From contig NZ_MSIF01000006.1 of NCBI RefSeq assembly GCF_001921215.1, positions 310,001 to 374,000 on the forward strand: a stretch of DNA of 64,000 bases. Reading direction: 5' to 3'. This document shows, one piece after another, positions 8,943-16,656 of this stretch. The position numbers and the translations under genes were made by a program. The number at the start of each line of letters is the position of its first letter. The first letter of the stretch is position 1. The notes under the pieces were generated by a model. It made no database searches, had not been told where the DNA came from, and saw only the letters and a list, made by a program, of their open reading frames with translations. Source of the stretch: Actinophytocola xinjiangensis (GTDB taxonomy: Bacteria > Actinomycetota > Actinomycetes > Mycobacteriales > Pseudonocardiaceae).

Positions 8943-9485
8943 TCACTCGCGGTTGGTCCCCCACCCGAACCAGCGGGTGCACGTCGACGCCGACACCTTG
9001 CGGTGGGAGCTGATGCTGTTGCGCCACCAGTCCTTGTTGCCGCTCGCATCGCCGTAGTACTGCAGGGCGTTGACCCACTCCCCCGGACCGACGCAGAACC
9101 GGTCGCCGTTCGCCTTGCCCTCGGCGGTCTCGTTGTAGTCCGGGTAGTTGTAGAACTCGATGTGCGAGTCCGTCGTGTTCACGATGGAGTCGATCTCGTT
9201 GTCCCAGTTCTTGACCTGCCCGGCGTCGTCGCCGTGGTCGCTGTCGCCGCCGCTGTTGTCCTTGGCGCCGTTGCCGCCGTCGCACTTCTCCCGGGAGTAG
9301 AAGTAGACGTAGCCCGAGTTCTCGTACTCGTGGGCGGTCTGGTTGCAGTCCAGCTCGGCCGTTCCGACGTCGCCGGCACCCGGCGCCGCCGACGAGGCGC
9401 CGGCCGGGAACACCCCGAACACCAGCACGACGCCGAGCGCCGCGACGACGATCCGGCGTGTCCGCCGGCCAACCATGGTCCTCAT
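8943..9485 (-). CDS. Small secreted protein of unknown function, partner of the PLD-like protein
   Basis: I do not recognise this 180-residue protein. A twin-arginine-like N-terminus (GRRTRRIVVAALG) and a hydrophobic helix ending near ASSAAPG indicate export. The mature part is rich in Asp, Asn, Tyr and Trp and has four cysteines (CNQ, KCD, FCVG, STCTRW) that could form two disulfides. The ATG at 9483-9485 has a GGAGGAG site 6 bases upstream; an ATG at 9506 overlapping the upstream stop is the alternative. It follows the PLD-like gene in the same operon and is closed by a strong terminator, so the two are probably secreted together. Confidence 0.7.
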   Translation of the reverse strand: MRTMVGRRTRRIVVAALGVVLVFGVFPAGASSAAPGAGDVGTAELDCNQTAHEYENSGYVYFYSREKCDGGNGAKDNSGGDSDHGDDAGQVKNWDNEIDSIVNTTDSHIEFYNYPDYNETAEGKANGDRFCVGPGEWVNALQYYGDASGNKDWWRNSISSHRKVSASTCTRWFGWGTNRE

Positions 9486-9502
9486 CCCGCTCCTCCCCGC
9501 GC

Positions 9503-10813
9503 TCATCGCTTGAACTTGCTGGTCTGCCAGGTCAGGCTGGCCGCCTGACGCGCCTCGAAGAAGTACGACCGGAACGCGTCGTGCACGGCGGCGTCCCTGA
9601 TCTCCAGCTGCGTCTCGTCGCTGACCCGCACCGACCGCCCGGTGAAGTTGAACGTGCCGGTGAAGACGACCTTCTGGTCGGGCTTGCCGTCGAAGTAGCC
9701 GTCGATCAGGATGTCCTTGGAGTGCAGTCCGCCCTTCGACGAGTTCGCGTAGAACTCGCGCACCTCCGGCCCGTGGTGGTCGCCCTTCGGCTTGCGCAGC
9801 AACGCCTCCAGCGGTCCGTCGTTGCCGCCGGCACCCTTGCCGACCTTGTCGACGATGACGTCGACGTAGCAGCCCTGGTCGTCCATGGCCTTGAGCTTCC
9901 TGGCCAGCACGGTGCCGGTGCTCTCCCAGAGCGTTCCGCTGATGTTCCACACGGCCACCCGCACGATCGGATAGTTGCCGGGGTCGGTCCCGCCGGTGTC
10001 GCTGGTCTTCGTGCAGTCGACCCGGTTGAGGATGTCCAGCAGCGTGTTCCCGGACGCCCTCGGCGAGTGGTAGACCGAGTACTTGCCCAGGTTCGACGGC
10101 GGCATCATGTTGTAGAAGTCGTTGTGCTGCTCACCGGCGATGAGGTACTCGAAGTACCGGGCGTAGTGGTCGTAGACCCGGGGCTCGTCGGCCACGGTGT
10201 AGGCGCTGTTCCACATCCCGGTGCCCGAGCCGCCGGACTTGAAGTTGTGCGAGGTCTGCAGGACCACCTTGTCGGTGCCCCTGGTCCGGCTGAACAGCAG
10301 GAACTTGTTGTGCATCTTGGCCTCGGGGTCGTAGTCCTCACCGCCGCCACCGCCGATGCAGGCCCGGGACCCCAGCTCACAGGTGGTGATCCACGAGGTG
10401 CTCCCCGGGCTGTTGTCGAAACTGGACTTCACCCGCTCGAACTCGCTGTAGTTGTGCGGTTCCGCGCCCGTCGCGGCGCCCCGGTCCACGATGATCCGGA
10501 CCCGCACGTCGCGGTGGGCCATCTCCATCAGTGCCGTGGCGATGTCGGTGTGGGCGAACATGTGGGCGGCCACGTCGATCGTCTCGCCGCGCTCGGTGCC
10601 GCAGATGAGGTAGACGATCCGCTCGGCGATGTCGTCGCGTTTGCCGGTGTCCGGGTTGTTGTAGGTCAGGCCCGACTGGACCGCCGCCGTGTCGACCGGC
10701 GCGCTCTGCTCGGCCGGGCAGACGTCGTTCTGCGCTACCGCCGGTCCGACGGTGGTCAGGGTGGCGGTCAGCGCGGCCACGAGGCCGATGGCGTAGAGCT
10801 TGTTCCTTCGCAT
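9503..10813 (-). CDS. Secreted phospholipase D-like protein
   Basis: Exported protein of 436 residues with a signal peptide cut near AQNDV and two PLD half-domains. The first half has HNK at 168-170 (MHNKFLLF) but a serine where the HKD aspartate normally lies, with the following Asn in SHNF. The second half has a full HxKxxxxD (LHSKDILIDG) and TGTFNFTGRS. The mixed HKD motifs fit the PLD-like superfamily; lipid versus nuclease activity cannot be decided. The ATG at 10811-10813 opens on the signal peptide. The gene is upstream of, and about 17 bases from, the small secreted-protein gene. Confidence 0.85.
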   Translation of the reverse strand: MRRNKLYAIGLVAALTATLTTVGPAVAQNDVCPAEQSAPVDTAAVQSGLTYNNPDTGKRDDIAERIVYLICGTERGETIDVAAHMFAHTDIATALMEMAHRDVRVRIIVDRGAATGAEPHNYSEFERVKSSFDNSPGSTSWITTCELGSRACIGGGGGEDYDPEAKMHNKFLLFSRTRGTDKVVLQTSHNFKSGGSGTGMWNSAYTVADEPRVYDHYARYFEYLIAGEQHNDFYNMMPPSNLGKYSVYHSPRASGNTLLDILNRVDCTKTSDTGGTDPGNYPIVRVAVWNISGTLWESTGTVLARKLKAMDDQGCYVDVIVDKVGKGAGGNDGPLEALLRKPKGDHHGPEVREFYANSSKGGLHSKDILIDGYFDGKPDQKVVFTGTFNFTGRSVRVSDETQLEIRDAAVHDAFRSYFFEARQAASLTWQTSKFKR

Positions 10814-10900
10814 CCTTGTCCTTCCCCCTTCGTCCTCGTGACGGTGCCAGACCTGTCCGAACCGGATGGCCTGTTTCGGCCAGCGCCGAAAGAGGTCGCC

Positions 10901-11857
10901 TCAGGCCGGGTTGCTGTCCAGCAGCGCGGCCCCCAGCGCGGTGAGGCTGTGCCGGACGCGGTTGCCGTGCTGCGTGCTGGTGACCAGCCCCGCGCCCCGC
11001 AGCACGCCCGCGTGCTCGCTGGCCGAGGACACCGACACGCCGGCCCGCCGGGCCAGTTCGGTGGTGGTGGACTCCTCGACCAGGGTCCGCAGGACCGCGG
11101 CCCGGGTGTGGCCCAGGAGCAGGCCGAGGTCGTTGCCGGGCAGGGTGTCGTTGGGCGAGCGGTGCGCCTGCGCCGGGTAGACCAGCACGGGCGGCAGGTC
11201 GGGGTCGGCGAGGGTGACGGGCATGCCCCGGCAGAAGTACGAGGGCACCAGCACCAGGCCCCGGCCCTCCAGCCGCAGTTCGCGGTCGATCGGGTAGTCG
11301 GCGACCAGGTACGGCGGCTGCCAGCTCAGGCCGTTGCCGAAGGTGCGCAGCATGGCCTCGGTGCCGCCGGCGCACTGGGCCAGTACGCGGCGGCGGCGGT
11401 CACCCTGGACGCGTTCGCTGATCTGGCGCCAGGCGGGGACCAGCGCGGTGGTGTGGTGGTGGCGCAGCGCCCGGCCCAGGCCGTGCAGTACCTGGGGTTC
11501 GCCGTCGGCGATCCGTCTGGTCCAGGACGGGAGCACGGTGTCCTCGGCCATCCTGGCCAGTTCGGCGCGCAGCCGGCGGCGCGGTGTGCTCAGCACCGCG
11601 TCGATGCCCTCCTCCAGCCCGGCGCCCAGCGACGCGACCGGGGTGAGGAAGTCCGGGAAGTAGCCACGTGGCGGCATCAGCGGTGCCATCGCGCGCAGGG
11701 CCTGGCGGCCGTGCGGGGCGTCGCCGCCGCGCAGGACGGGGTCGGGGCGCTGTTCGCCCAGTTGCTGGACGCTGAGCAGGATCTCCCAGAGCTGGTCGGG
11801 CCCGTCGGCGATCCGGGTCCTGGCGAGGTCCCCGGCCGTGAAATGGACGCGCAGCAC
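10901..11857 (-). CDS. ArsR-type winged-helix regulator with a large N-terminal domain
   Basis: Regulator of 318 residues whose C-terminal 90 residues form a winged helix (LLGHTRAAVLRTLVEESTTTELARRAGVSVSSASEHAGVLRGAGLV). The N-terminal two thirds is a helical domain seen in a family of actinomycete ArsR-like proteins (I recall it as DUF5937) and may bind a ligand. The GTG at 11855-11857 has a GGGGGGAG site six bases upstream. It is divergent from the TetR gene at 11966, sharing a 108-base region that carries two operator-like repeats. Confidence 0.85.
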   Translation of the reverse strand: MLRVHFTAGDLARTRIADGPDQLWEILLSVQQLGEQRPDPVLRGGDAPHGRQALRAMAPLMPPRGYFPDFLTPVASLGAGLEEGIDAVLSTPRRRLRAELARMAEDTVLPSWTRRIADGEPQVLHGLGRALRHHHTTALVPAWRQISERVQGDRRRRVLAQCAGGTEAMLRTFGNGLSWQPPYLVADYPIDRELRLEGRGLVLVPSYFCRGMPVTLADPDLPPVLVYPAQAHRSPNDTLPGNDLGLLLGHTRAAVLRTLVEESTTTELARRAGVSVSSASEHAGVLRGAGLVTSTQHGNRVRHSLTALGAALLDSNPA

Positions 11858-11892
11858 CGGATCTCCCCCCGATTTTCGACATCCCCCGAAGC

Positions 11893-11942
11893 GGGAACGA
11901 CCGTTCTCGGCTGATAGCGTAGCGCCGAGAACAGCCGTTCTC
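11893..11942. promoter_or_regulatory. Twin palindromic operators between divergent ArsR- and TetR-type genes
   Basis: Two 16-base near-perfect palindromes, GGGAACGACCGTTCTC at 11893-11908 and GAGAACAGCCGTTCTC at 11927-11942, sit 34 bases apart centre to centre. A possible -10 (TAGCGT, 11915-11920) falls between them. GAACnnnCGTTC-type repeats are common TetR sites, so autoregulation plus control of the divergent gene is likely. Confidence 0.65.
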
Positions 11943-11965
11943 AAGCGTTTCGGAACGGAGCACCG

Positions 11966-12526
11966 ATGTCGGACGTCGACGACCAGGCGCGGACCAGGGT
12001 GCTCGACGCTGCGGACACGCTGTTCTACTCCCACGGCATCCGCGCGGTGGGGATGGACCGCATCCGGGACCTCTCCGGGGTCCCGCTCCGCCGGCTGTAC
12101 CGGTGCTTCCCGTCCAAGGACGAGCTGGTCGTGGCCTATCTGCGCCGCCGGGACCGGGTCGCGCGGGCGGCGCTGGCCGAACGGGTGGGCCGCCACACCG
12201 ACCCCCGGGAGCGGGTGCTGGAGGTCTACGAGTGGCTGCACGACTGGTTCCACGAGGCCGGGTTCCGGGGCTGTGCGTTCACCAACGCGTTCAGCGAGGT
12301 CGGCGGGGACAACGCGGAGGCGGCCCGCACGGTCCGCGCGCACCAGCAGGCGGTCCGGGCCTACCTGCGTGAGCTGGTCGGGGTGCTGAACGCCGCCGAT
12401 CCGGATAGCCTGACCGACCAGTTGATGGTATTGGTTTCGGGCGCGATCAACACCGCGCTCATCACCGGCTCGCCGGAACCAGCGCGGCACGCCCGCGCGG
12501 CCGCCGCGTCCCTCCTGCCGTCCTGA
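11966..12526 (+). CDS. TetR/AcrR-family regulator
   Basis: Repressor of 186 residues with a standard TetR DNA-binding domain (ARTRVLDAADTLFYSHGIRAVGMDRIRDLSGVPLRRLYRCF region, residues about 8-50) followed by KDELVVAYL and an all-helical ligand domain of the TetR_C type. The ATG at 11966 follows ACGGAG with good spacing. It is transcribed away from the ArsR-like gene, and twin palindromes upstream are its probable operators. No exporter or enzyme gene lies next to it, so its regulon may be the ArsR-like gene or elsewhere. Confidence 0.9.
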   Translation: MSDVDDQARTRVLDAADTLFYSHGIRAVGMDRIRDLSGVPLRRLYRCFPSKDELVVAYLRRRDRVARAALAERVGRHTDPRERVLEVYEWLHDWFHEAGFRGCAFTNAFSEVGGDNAEAARTVRAHQQAVRAYLRELVGVLNAADPDSLTDQLMVLVSGAINTALITGSPEPARHARAAAASLLPS

Positions 12527-12569
12527 GCGGGGAAGACGGTGCCACCTCGGTGGTGCGCACCGGGCTCAC

Positions 12570-12599
12570 GGGCCGCGGGAGGGACCCGGAGGGCGGCCC
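12570..12599. terminator. Possible terminator between the TetR and galC-like genes
   Basis: A GC-rich inverted repeat (GGGCCGC at 12570-12576 with GCGGCCC at 12593-12599) has a long 16-base loop. It lies between two convergent genes, so either or both could end here. Stem short; low certainty. Confidence 0.4.
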
Positions 12600-13298
12600 T
12601 CAGAGGTTCCTCACGTCAGGGTGGTTCACGTACTCCACGCCCAGGTCGGCGAGTGTGCGGCGCAGGCCGTAACGATCCAGGCCCAGCTCACCGGCGGTGA
12701 GGGCCTCACGGGTCGCCTCCTCCGTGGCGACCCTGGCCCGCGCGGCCACCAGCGTCGCGGTGGCGGCGAGCCGGGGGACGCACAGCACGCCGTCGTCGTC
12801 GGCGAGCACCACGTCGCCGGGGCACACGGTCTGACCGCCGAGCACGACCGGCACGTTGACCGAGCCGGCGGCGGCCTTCACCGTGCCCTGCGCGCTGACC
12901 GACCCGGACCACGCGGGGAAGCCCATCGCCCGCAGCTCGGCGGTGTCCCGCACGCCGGCGGTGGTGACCACGCCGCGCACGCCCCGGTGGCGCAGCGCCG
13001 TGGCCAGCAGCTCGCCGAACGAGCCGTCGCGGGAGGGCGAGGTCGTGGTGACCACCAGGAGGTCCCCCGGGCGGCACTGCTCGACGGCCGCGTGGATCAT
13101 CAGGTTGTCGCCGGGCCGGCTGAGCACGGTCACCGCCGTGCCGGCGATCCGGGTGTCCCGCTGGACCGGGCGCAGGTCGGGGCCGAGGTAGCCGTCGCGG
13201 CCCAGCGCCTCGTGCACGGTGGCCACGCCGAGGACGGCGAGCGCGTCGACCTGCGCCATGGCCGCCCTGGGGTGGCCGGTCACCACCACGGTCCTCAT
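12600..13298 (-). CDS. galC: 4-carboxy-4-hydroxy-2-oxoadipate aldolase-like protein (RraA/HMG aldolase family)
   Basis: Class II pyruvate aldolase fold of 232 residues. It would cleave 4-carboxy-4-hydroxy-2-oxoadipate to pyruvate and oxaloacetate at the end of the gallate and 4,5-protocatechuate routes. The catalytic Arg-Asp pair is in AGVRDTAEL, and the family signatures GDxLxVT and PGDVVLADDDGVLCVP are present. The protein is longer than RraA (about 160 residues) and matches the aldolase length. Its ATG overlaps the stop of the LmbE-like gene (ATGA), so the two are coupled. The GalB-type neighbour is what favours the aldolase call over a generic RraA-like one. Confidence 0.68.
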   Translation of the reverse strand: MRTVVVTGHPRAAMAQVDALAVLGVATVHEALGRDGYLGPDLRPVQRDTRIAGTAVTVLSRPGDNLMIHAAVEQCRPGDLLVVTTTSPSRDGSFGELLATALRHRGVRGVVTTAGVRDTAELRAMGFPAWSGSVSAQGTVKAAAGSVNVPVVLGGQTVCPGDVVLADDDGVLCVPRLAATATLVAARARVATEEATREALTAGELGLDRYGLRRTLADLGVEYVNHPDVRNL

Positions 13299-14029
13299 GC
13301 CAGCACCCCGGTGACCTGCGGGTAGAGCCGGACGTAGGCCTCGGCCCTGGTGTCGTGCGGCAGGCCGAGGTTGGGGCCGGCGTTGCGCCGCAGCTGGACT
13401 CCGCGCCGGGTGGCCAGATCGGTGTAGTAGTCCCACATGTGCCGTTGCGCCGGCAGGCACTCCATGGCCGCGCGCTTGCGGTCGAACACGCCGGTGATGT
13501 CCAGCAGCACGTCCGGCCGGAACTCGCACTGTTCGGGCTGGTGCGGTTCGAACAGGAACACCGGCGGGGCGCCGAGCGGCTCGCCGGGGGCGTCGTAGCC
13601 GACGGCCTGGGCGAGCACCCGCGCCTGCAACGCCATCCGCGCGGCGGCCGGGTGGTCGCCGTTGTAGGGGTCGGCCAGGGCGTGGGTGAGGACGGTGGTC
13701 GGCGCCAGCTCGCGGTGGACGCGCACCAGCTGGTCGACGACCTCGGGGGTCTCGGGCAGCGGGTAGTCGCCGAGGTCGAGGAAGCGCACCTCGGCGCCGA
13801 GCGCGGCGGCGGCGTTCTCGGCCTCCTCGCGGCGGATCGCCTTGATCTCGGTGAGCGAGCGGCCCTCGCGCCAGGCGCGGGCGGACTCGCCGCGTTCGCC
13901 GAAGCTCAGGCACACCACCGTGACCCGTTCGCCCCGGGACGCCGCCAGGGCGATCGCCCCGCCCGCGCGCCACACGAAGTCGCCCGCATGGGCGCTGACC
14001 ACCAACAGGTTTCCCGGGTTGTCCGTCAC
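13295..14029 (-). CDS. galB: LmbE/PIG-L-family zinc hydrolase resembling 4-oxalomesaconate hydratase GalB
   Basis: Protein of 244 residues in the LmbE fold. Instead of the usual PHPDD metal motif it reads SAHAGDFVWRAGG, with His14 and Asp17 as metal ligands and GDHPAAA later. That variant is the one I associate with GalB of Pseudomonas putida, a zinc hydratase acting on 4-oxalomesaconate. The next gene encodes the aldolase that would use its product. A GTG at 14027-14029 is chosen; a TTG at 14044 would add five residues. No gallate dioxygenase or isomerase gene is in the window. De-acetylase function cannot be excluded. Confidence 0.65.
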   Translation of the reverse strand: MTDNPGNLLVVSAHAGDFVWRAGGAIALAASRGERVTVVCLSFGERGESARAWREGRSLTEIKAIRREEAENAAAALGAEVRFLDLGDYPLPETPEVVDQLVRVHRELAPTTVLTHALADPYNGDHPAAARMALQARVLAQAVGYDAPGEPLGAPPVFLFEPHQPEQCEFRPDVLLDITGVFDRKRAAMECLPAQRHMWDYYTDLATRRGVQLRRNAGPNLGLPHDTRAEAYVRLYPQVTGVLA

Positions 14030-14059
14030 GACCCCGAGTCTCAACTTTGCGCGACTATT

Positions 14060-14069
14060 TTGTCAACAA
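14060..14069. promoter_or_regulatory. Candidate GntR/FCD operator in front of the galB-galC-like pair
   Basis: TTGTCAACAA is a palindrome of the TTGT-NN-ACAA form typical of FCD-type GntR sites. It lies 31-40 bases upstream of the galB-like start and just after the GntR gene, so binding would sit over the pair's promoter. Confidence 0.5.
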
Positions 14070-14083
14070 TCCTGGCGCGGATC

Positions 14084-14731
14084 TCAGCTGACGGTTGCCC
14101 GCAGGGCGTCGATGACGCCACGCAGGTGGGCGCGGGTCGCCTCCTCTGCCGCCACCGGGTCGCCGGCCAGGATCGCCTCGACGATCGCCAGGTGCTCGGG
14201 CAGCGAGACCGCGAGCCGCCCGGGACGCATGGCGAGCTTGAACTGGTGACGGACGTTCTGGGCGCGCAGGCGCTCCAGCAGGTCGCGGGCGGTGCGCTGA
14301 CCGCTGATCTCCCGCACCCGGCGGTGCAGCTCCTCGTTGAGGTTGGAGTAGCCGAGCACGTCACCGGCGGCGACGGCCGCGCGCATCCGGTCGCCGATGG
14401 CCGCCAGCTCGGTGCGCTGACCGGCGGTGACGACCTCGGCGGCCTTGGCGGCGCACAGGCTCTCCAGGGCCAGCCGGACCTCGCTGATCTCGATCGCCTC
14501 GGCCAGCGACACGGCCCGCACCTTGGCCCCACGGTGGGGAATCCGCTCGACCAGACCCTCGCCGGCCAGGGTGACCAGCGCGGAGCGGACCGCCGCCCGG
14601 CTGGCGCCGAGCTGCTCGGACAGGTCGGCCTCCACCAGGCGCTGGTTCGGCCCGAAGTCGCCGCGCACGATGGCCGCGCGCACCGCGTCGGCCACCGACC
14701 CCGGGCTGTCGTTCACTGCCTGTCCACTCAC
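14084..14731 (-). CDS. GntR-family (FCD-type) transcriptional regulator
   Basis: Regulator of about 215 residues. The N-terminal winged helix is recognisable in VADAVRAAIVRGDFGPNQRLVEADLSEQLGASRAAVRSAL-type sequence, with GLVERIPHRGAKV as the wing. The C-terminal FCD domain carries the metal/ligand region (NEELHRRV, EHLAIVEAIL, HLRGVIDAL). In-frame GTG codons at 14740, 14731 and 14716 are all possible starts; the middle one is used here. The galB-galC-like genes follow on the same strand after a gap holding an FCD-type palindrome, so it likely controls them. Confidence 0.88.
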   Translation of the reverse strand: MSGQAVNDSPGSVADAVRAAIVRGDFGPNQRLVEADLSEQLGASRAAVRSALVTLAGEGLVERIPHRGAKVRAVSLAEAIEISEVRLALESLCAAKAAEVVTAGQRTELAAIGDRMRAAVAAGDVLGYSNLNEELHRRVREISGQRTARDLLERLRAQNVRHQFKLAMRPGRLAVSLPEHLAIVEAILAGDPVAAEEATRAHLRGVIDALRATVS

Positions 14732-14745
14732 GGATACCACCCGAT

Positions 14746-14757
14746 ATTGGCGCCAAT
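14746..14757. promoter_or_regulatory. Palindrome ATTGGCGCCAAT between selB and the GntR gene
   Basis: A perfect 12-base palindrome, extendable to 18 bases with one mismatched pair, lies 15 bases before the GntR start and 15 after the selB stop. It may be an operator for GntR autoregulation or for another factor; it is too short to be a good terminator. Confidence 0.4.
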
Positions 14758-14771
14758 CTCGCGCGGCGAGT

Positions 14772-16493
14772 TTACCGAAGGGTGCGGGTGCCGTCGGCGT
14801 GCCGGCGGGTGACCCGGCGGGCGTCGAGCAGCTCCAGCAGCGGCACCGCGACCCGGCGGGTGGTGCCCAGCGCCCGCCGGGCGTCGCTGACGGTGAACGG
14901 CGCCGCGATCCCGGCCAGAACCGTGGCGGCGCGGTCCGGGGCGTCGGCGGCCAGGACGACCGACCCGGCCAGCCGAACGAGCCGCCCGGCCCGTTCGGCC
15001 GCCGCGAGCTGACGCGGGCCGAGACCGAGCGCGGACAGGTCGGCCGCCTCCGGCGCGGTGAACGGCGCCCCGTCGAGCCGGGCCTCCACCGCCGCGACGG
15101 CCTCGGCGAGTTCGGCCGGCAGTCCCGCGACCGCGTCACCGGCCCGCACGAGTCCGTTGTGGACTGTCAGGCTGGTTTCGCGGATGGCTTGGCGCAGCAC
15201 GGGATCCGGCACGCCGAACTCGCGGCGCAGAGCCTCGATCGGCAGGCCGGCGGCGATCGGGTGACCGGCCGACCACGCGCGGAACCGGTCGGCGACCCGG
15301 CCGGGCAGCTCACCCAGCAACGTCTCGTCCACCGCCAGGTCCCCCACCGCGACCCCGACCGGCGGGTGGCCCAGCACCCGCAGCTGCGCCAACGGCACGA
15401 CACCGCGCCGCCGCAGGTACGCCGCCGCCGGATCGGCCAGGTCGACGACCCGCTGCCGGGCCGCCCCCCGGCCCGACAGAGGTGGCGGGCACGGGTCGAG
15501 CACCTCGACAGCGGCCAGGATCCGGTGCTCGCCGGGATCGCGCAGCAGGCCGATGTCCCCGGCCCGCAACGCGAGCCCGGACGCCAGCGCCAACCGGGCC
15601 GTGTCCGTCCCCAGTGGACGGACACGGCAGGGCACGGCCGCCGCGCCGACGTGCAGGACCAGAGACCGGCGCTGGGCGGAGTCCCCGCGCAGCCGCACGT
15701 CGATCTCGCCGGTCACGGGGAAGGCCGACGGGGTCAGCAGGGCGTCGCCGCGCCGGACCTCGTCCCGGTCCACGCCGCGCAGGTTCACCGCCACCCTGGC
15801 CACCGCCGCCACCTCCTCGCGCGGACGACCCAGCGCCTGGAGTCCCCGGACGACCACCCGCCGGCCACCGAGGTCGAGCTCGTCGCCGACGCGCAGGGTG
15901 CCGGCGCCGAGAGTGCCGGTCACCACCGTGCCGGCACCCCGGATGGTGAACGCGCGGTCCACCCACAGCCGCACGTCCGCGGCGCGGTCCGGGACGGGCA
16001 GGGCGGCGGTCAGCGCCAGCAGCTCCCGGCGCAGCTCCGGCAGGCCGGCACCGGTCCGGCCGCTCACCGCGACCGCGCGCACACCGGCCAGGCCGGTACC
16101 GGCGAGCTGTTCGCGGGCCAGGTCGGTGGCCGCCGCCGGGTCCGCGCGATCGGACTTGGTCACCACCAGCAGGCCGTGCCGCACGCCGAACGCGTCCAGC
16201 GCGGTGAGGTGCTCGGCCGACTGCTCCGCCCAGCCCTCGTCCGCGGCGACCACGAACATCGCGGCCGGTACCGGACCGGCGCCGGCCAACATGTTCGGCA
16301 CGAACCGCTCGTGTCCCGGGACGTCGACGAAGGCCAGGACCTGGTCGTCGAGCTCGGTCCAGGCGAACCCGAGGTCGATCGTCAGCCCGCGTCGGCGTTC
16401 CTCGGCGAGCCGGTCGGGTTCCATCCCGGTCAACGCGCGGACCAGCGTCGACTTGCCGTGGTCGACGTGGCCGGCGGTGGCGATCACGTGCAC
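14772..16493 (-). CDS. selB: Selenocysteine-specific translation elongation factor SelB
   Basis: GTPase of 573 residues that delivers Sec-tRNA to UGA codons marked by a SECIS hairpin. The N-terminal EF-Tu-like part has G1 GHVDHGKST (residues 8-16), G3 DVPGHERF and TKSD for the guanine site, followed by the beta-barrel domains (FTIRGAGTVVTGTL). The C-terminal part holds the winged helices that bind SECIS RNA. Bacterial SelB is typically about 580-630 residues, so it is full length. The GTG start lies only 12 bases after the tRNA-Sec CCA end, so selC and selB probably share a transcript. Finding selB with tRNA-Sec shows that this strain reads UGA as selenocysteine. Confidence 0.97.
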   Translation of the reverse strand: MHVIATAGHVDHGKSTLVRALTGMEPDRLAEERRRGLTIDLGFAWTELDDQVLAFVDVPGHERFVPNMLAGAGPVPAAMFVVAADEGWAEQSAEHLTALDAFGVRHGLLVVTKSDRADPAAATDLAREQLAGTGLAGVRAVAVSGRTGAGLPELRRELLALTAALPVPDRAADVRLWVDRAFTIRGAGTVVTGTLGAGTLRVGDELDLGGRRVVVRGLQALGRPREEVAAVARVAVNLRGVDRDEVRRGDALLTPSAFPVTGEIDVRLRGDSAQRRSLVLHVGAAAVPCRVRPLGTDTARLALASGLALRAGDIGLLRDPGEHRILAAVEVLDPCPPPLSGRGAARQRVVDLADPAAAYLRRRGVVPLAQLRVLGHPPVGVAVGDLAVDETLLGELPGRVADRFRAWSAGHPIAAGLPIEALRREFGVPDPVLRQAIRETSLTVHNGLVRAGDAVAGLPAELAEAVAAVEARLDGAPFTAPEAADLSALGLGPRQLAAAERAGRLVRLAGSVVLAADAPDRAATVLAGIAAPFTVSDARRALGTTRRVAVPLLELLDARRVTRRHADGTRTLR

Positions 16494-16505
16494 GGGCGGA
16501 CGTCC

Positions 16506-16600
16506 TGGCGGAGGCGAACGGGAATCGAACCCGCCAACGGCAGTGCCTGCCGTTCAACGATGTTGAAGACCGCGCCGGTCACCAGGCCGGAAGCGCCTCC
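16506..16600 (-). tRNA. selC: tRNA-Sec with UCA anticodon
   Basis: A 95-base tRNA read on the minus strand from GGAGGCG at 16600 to an encoded GCCA at 16509-16506. The acceptor has seven Watson-Crick pairs plus a C/T at the eighth position. The anticodon loop reads CTTCAAC with anticodon TCA. A very long variable arm (ACGGCAG-GCA-CTGCCGT) and a T arm with GGTTCGATTCC are present. The length, long extra arm and UCA anticodon are diagnostic of selenocysteine tRNA. It lies directly upstream of selB on the same strand and divergent from the AhpD-like selenoprotein gene. Confidence 0.97.
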
Positions 16601-16643
16601 CCTGGACATGACGATCATCCTCGCAGAAGCCGGCCGTTTCCCG

Positions 16644-16649
16644 TAACCT
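16644..16649 (+). promoter_or_regulatory. Probable -10 element giving a leaderless selenoprotein mRNA
   Basis: TAACCT fits the actinobacterial -10 pattern TANNNT, and 7 bases separate it from the ATG at 16657. No ribosome-binding sequence precedes that ATG. Transcription would therefore begin at or next to the start codon. Confidence 0.55.
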
Positions 16650-16656
16650 CCACGGC

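Noticed and set aside
9458-11914. An 818-codon open frame on the plus strand
   Set aside because: It is the mirror of minus-strand genes with proper third-base GC; its product is Arg/Gly-rich low-complexity sequence with no domain.
12600-13298. RraA, inhibitor of RNase E
   Set aside because: Too long for RraA, has the Arg-Asp pair of the aldolases, and lies beside the GalB-like gene.
13295-14029. Mycothiol de-acetylase MshB or conjugate amidase Mca
   Set aside because: The PHPDD motif of those enzymes is replaced by the AHxxDFVWR variant, and the coupled aldolase fits another pathway.
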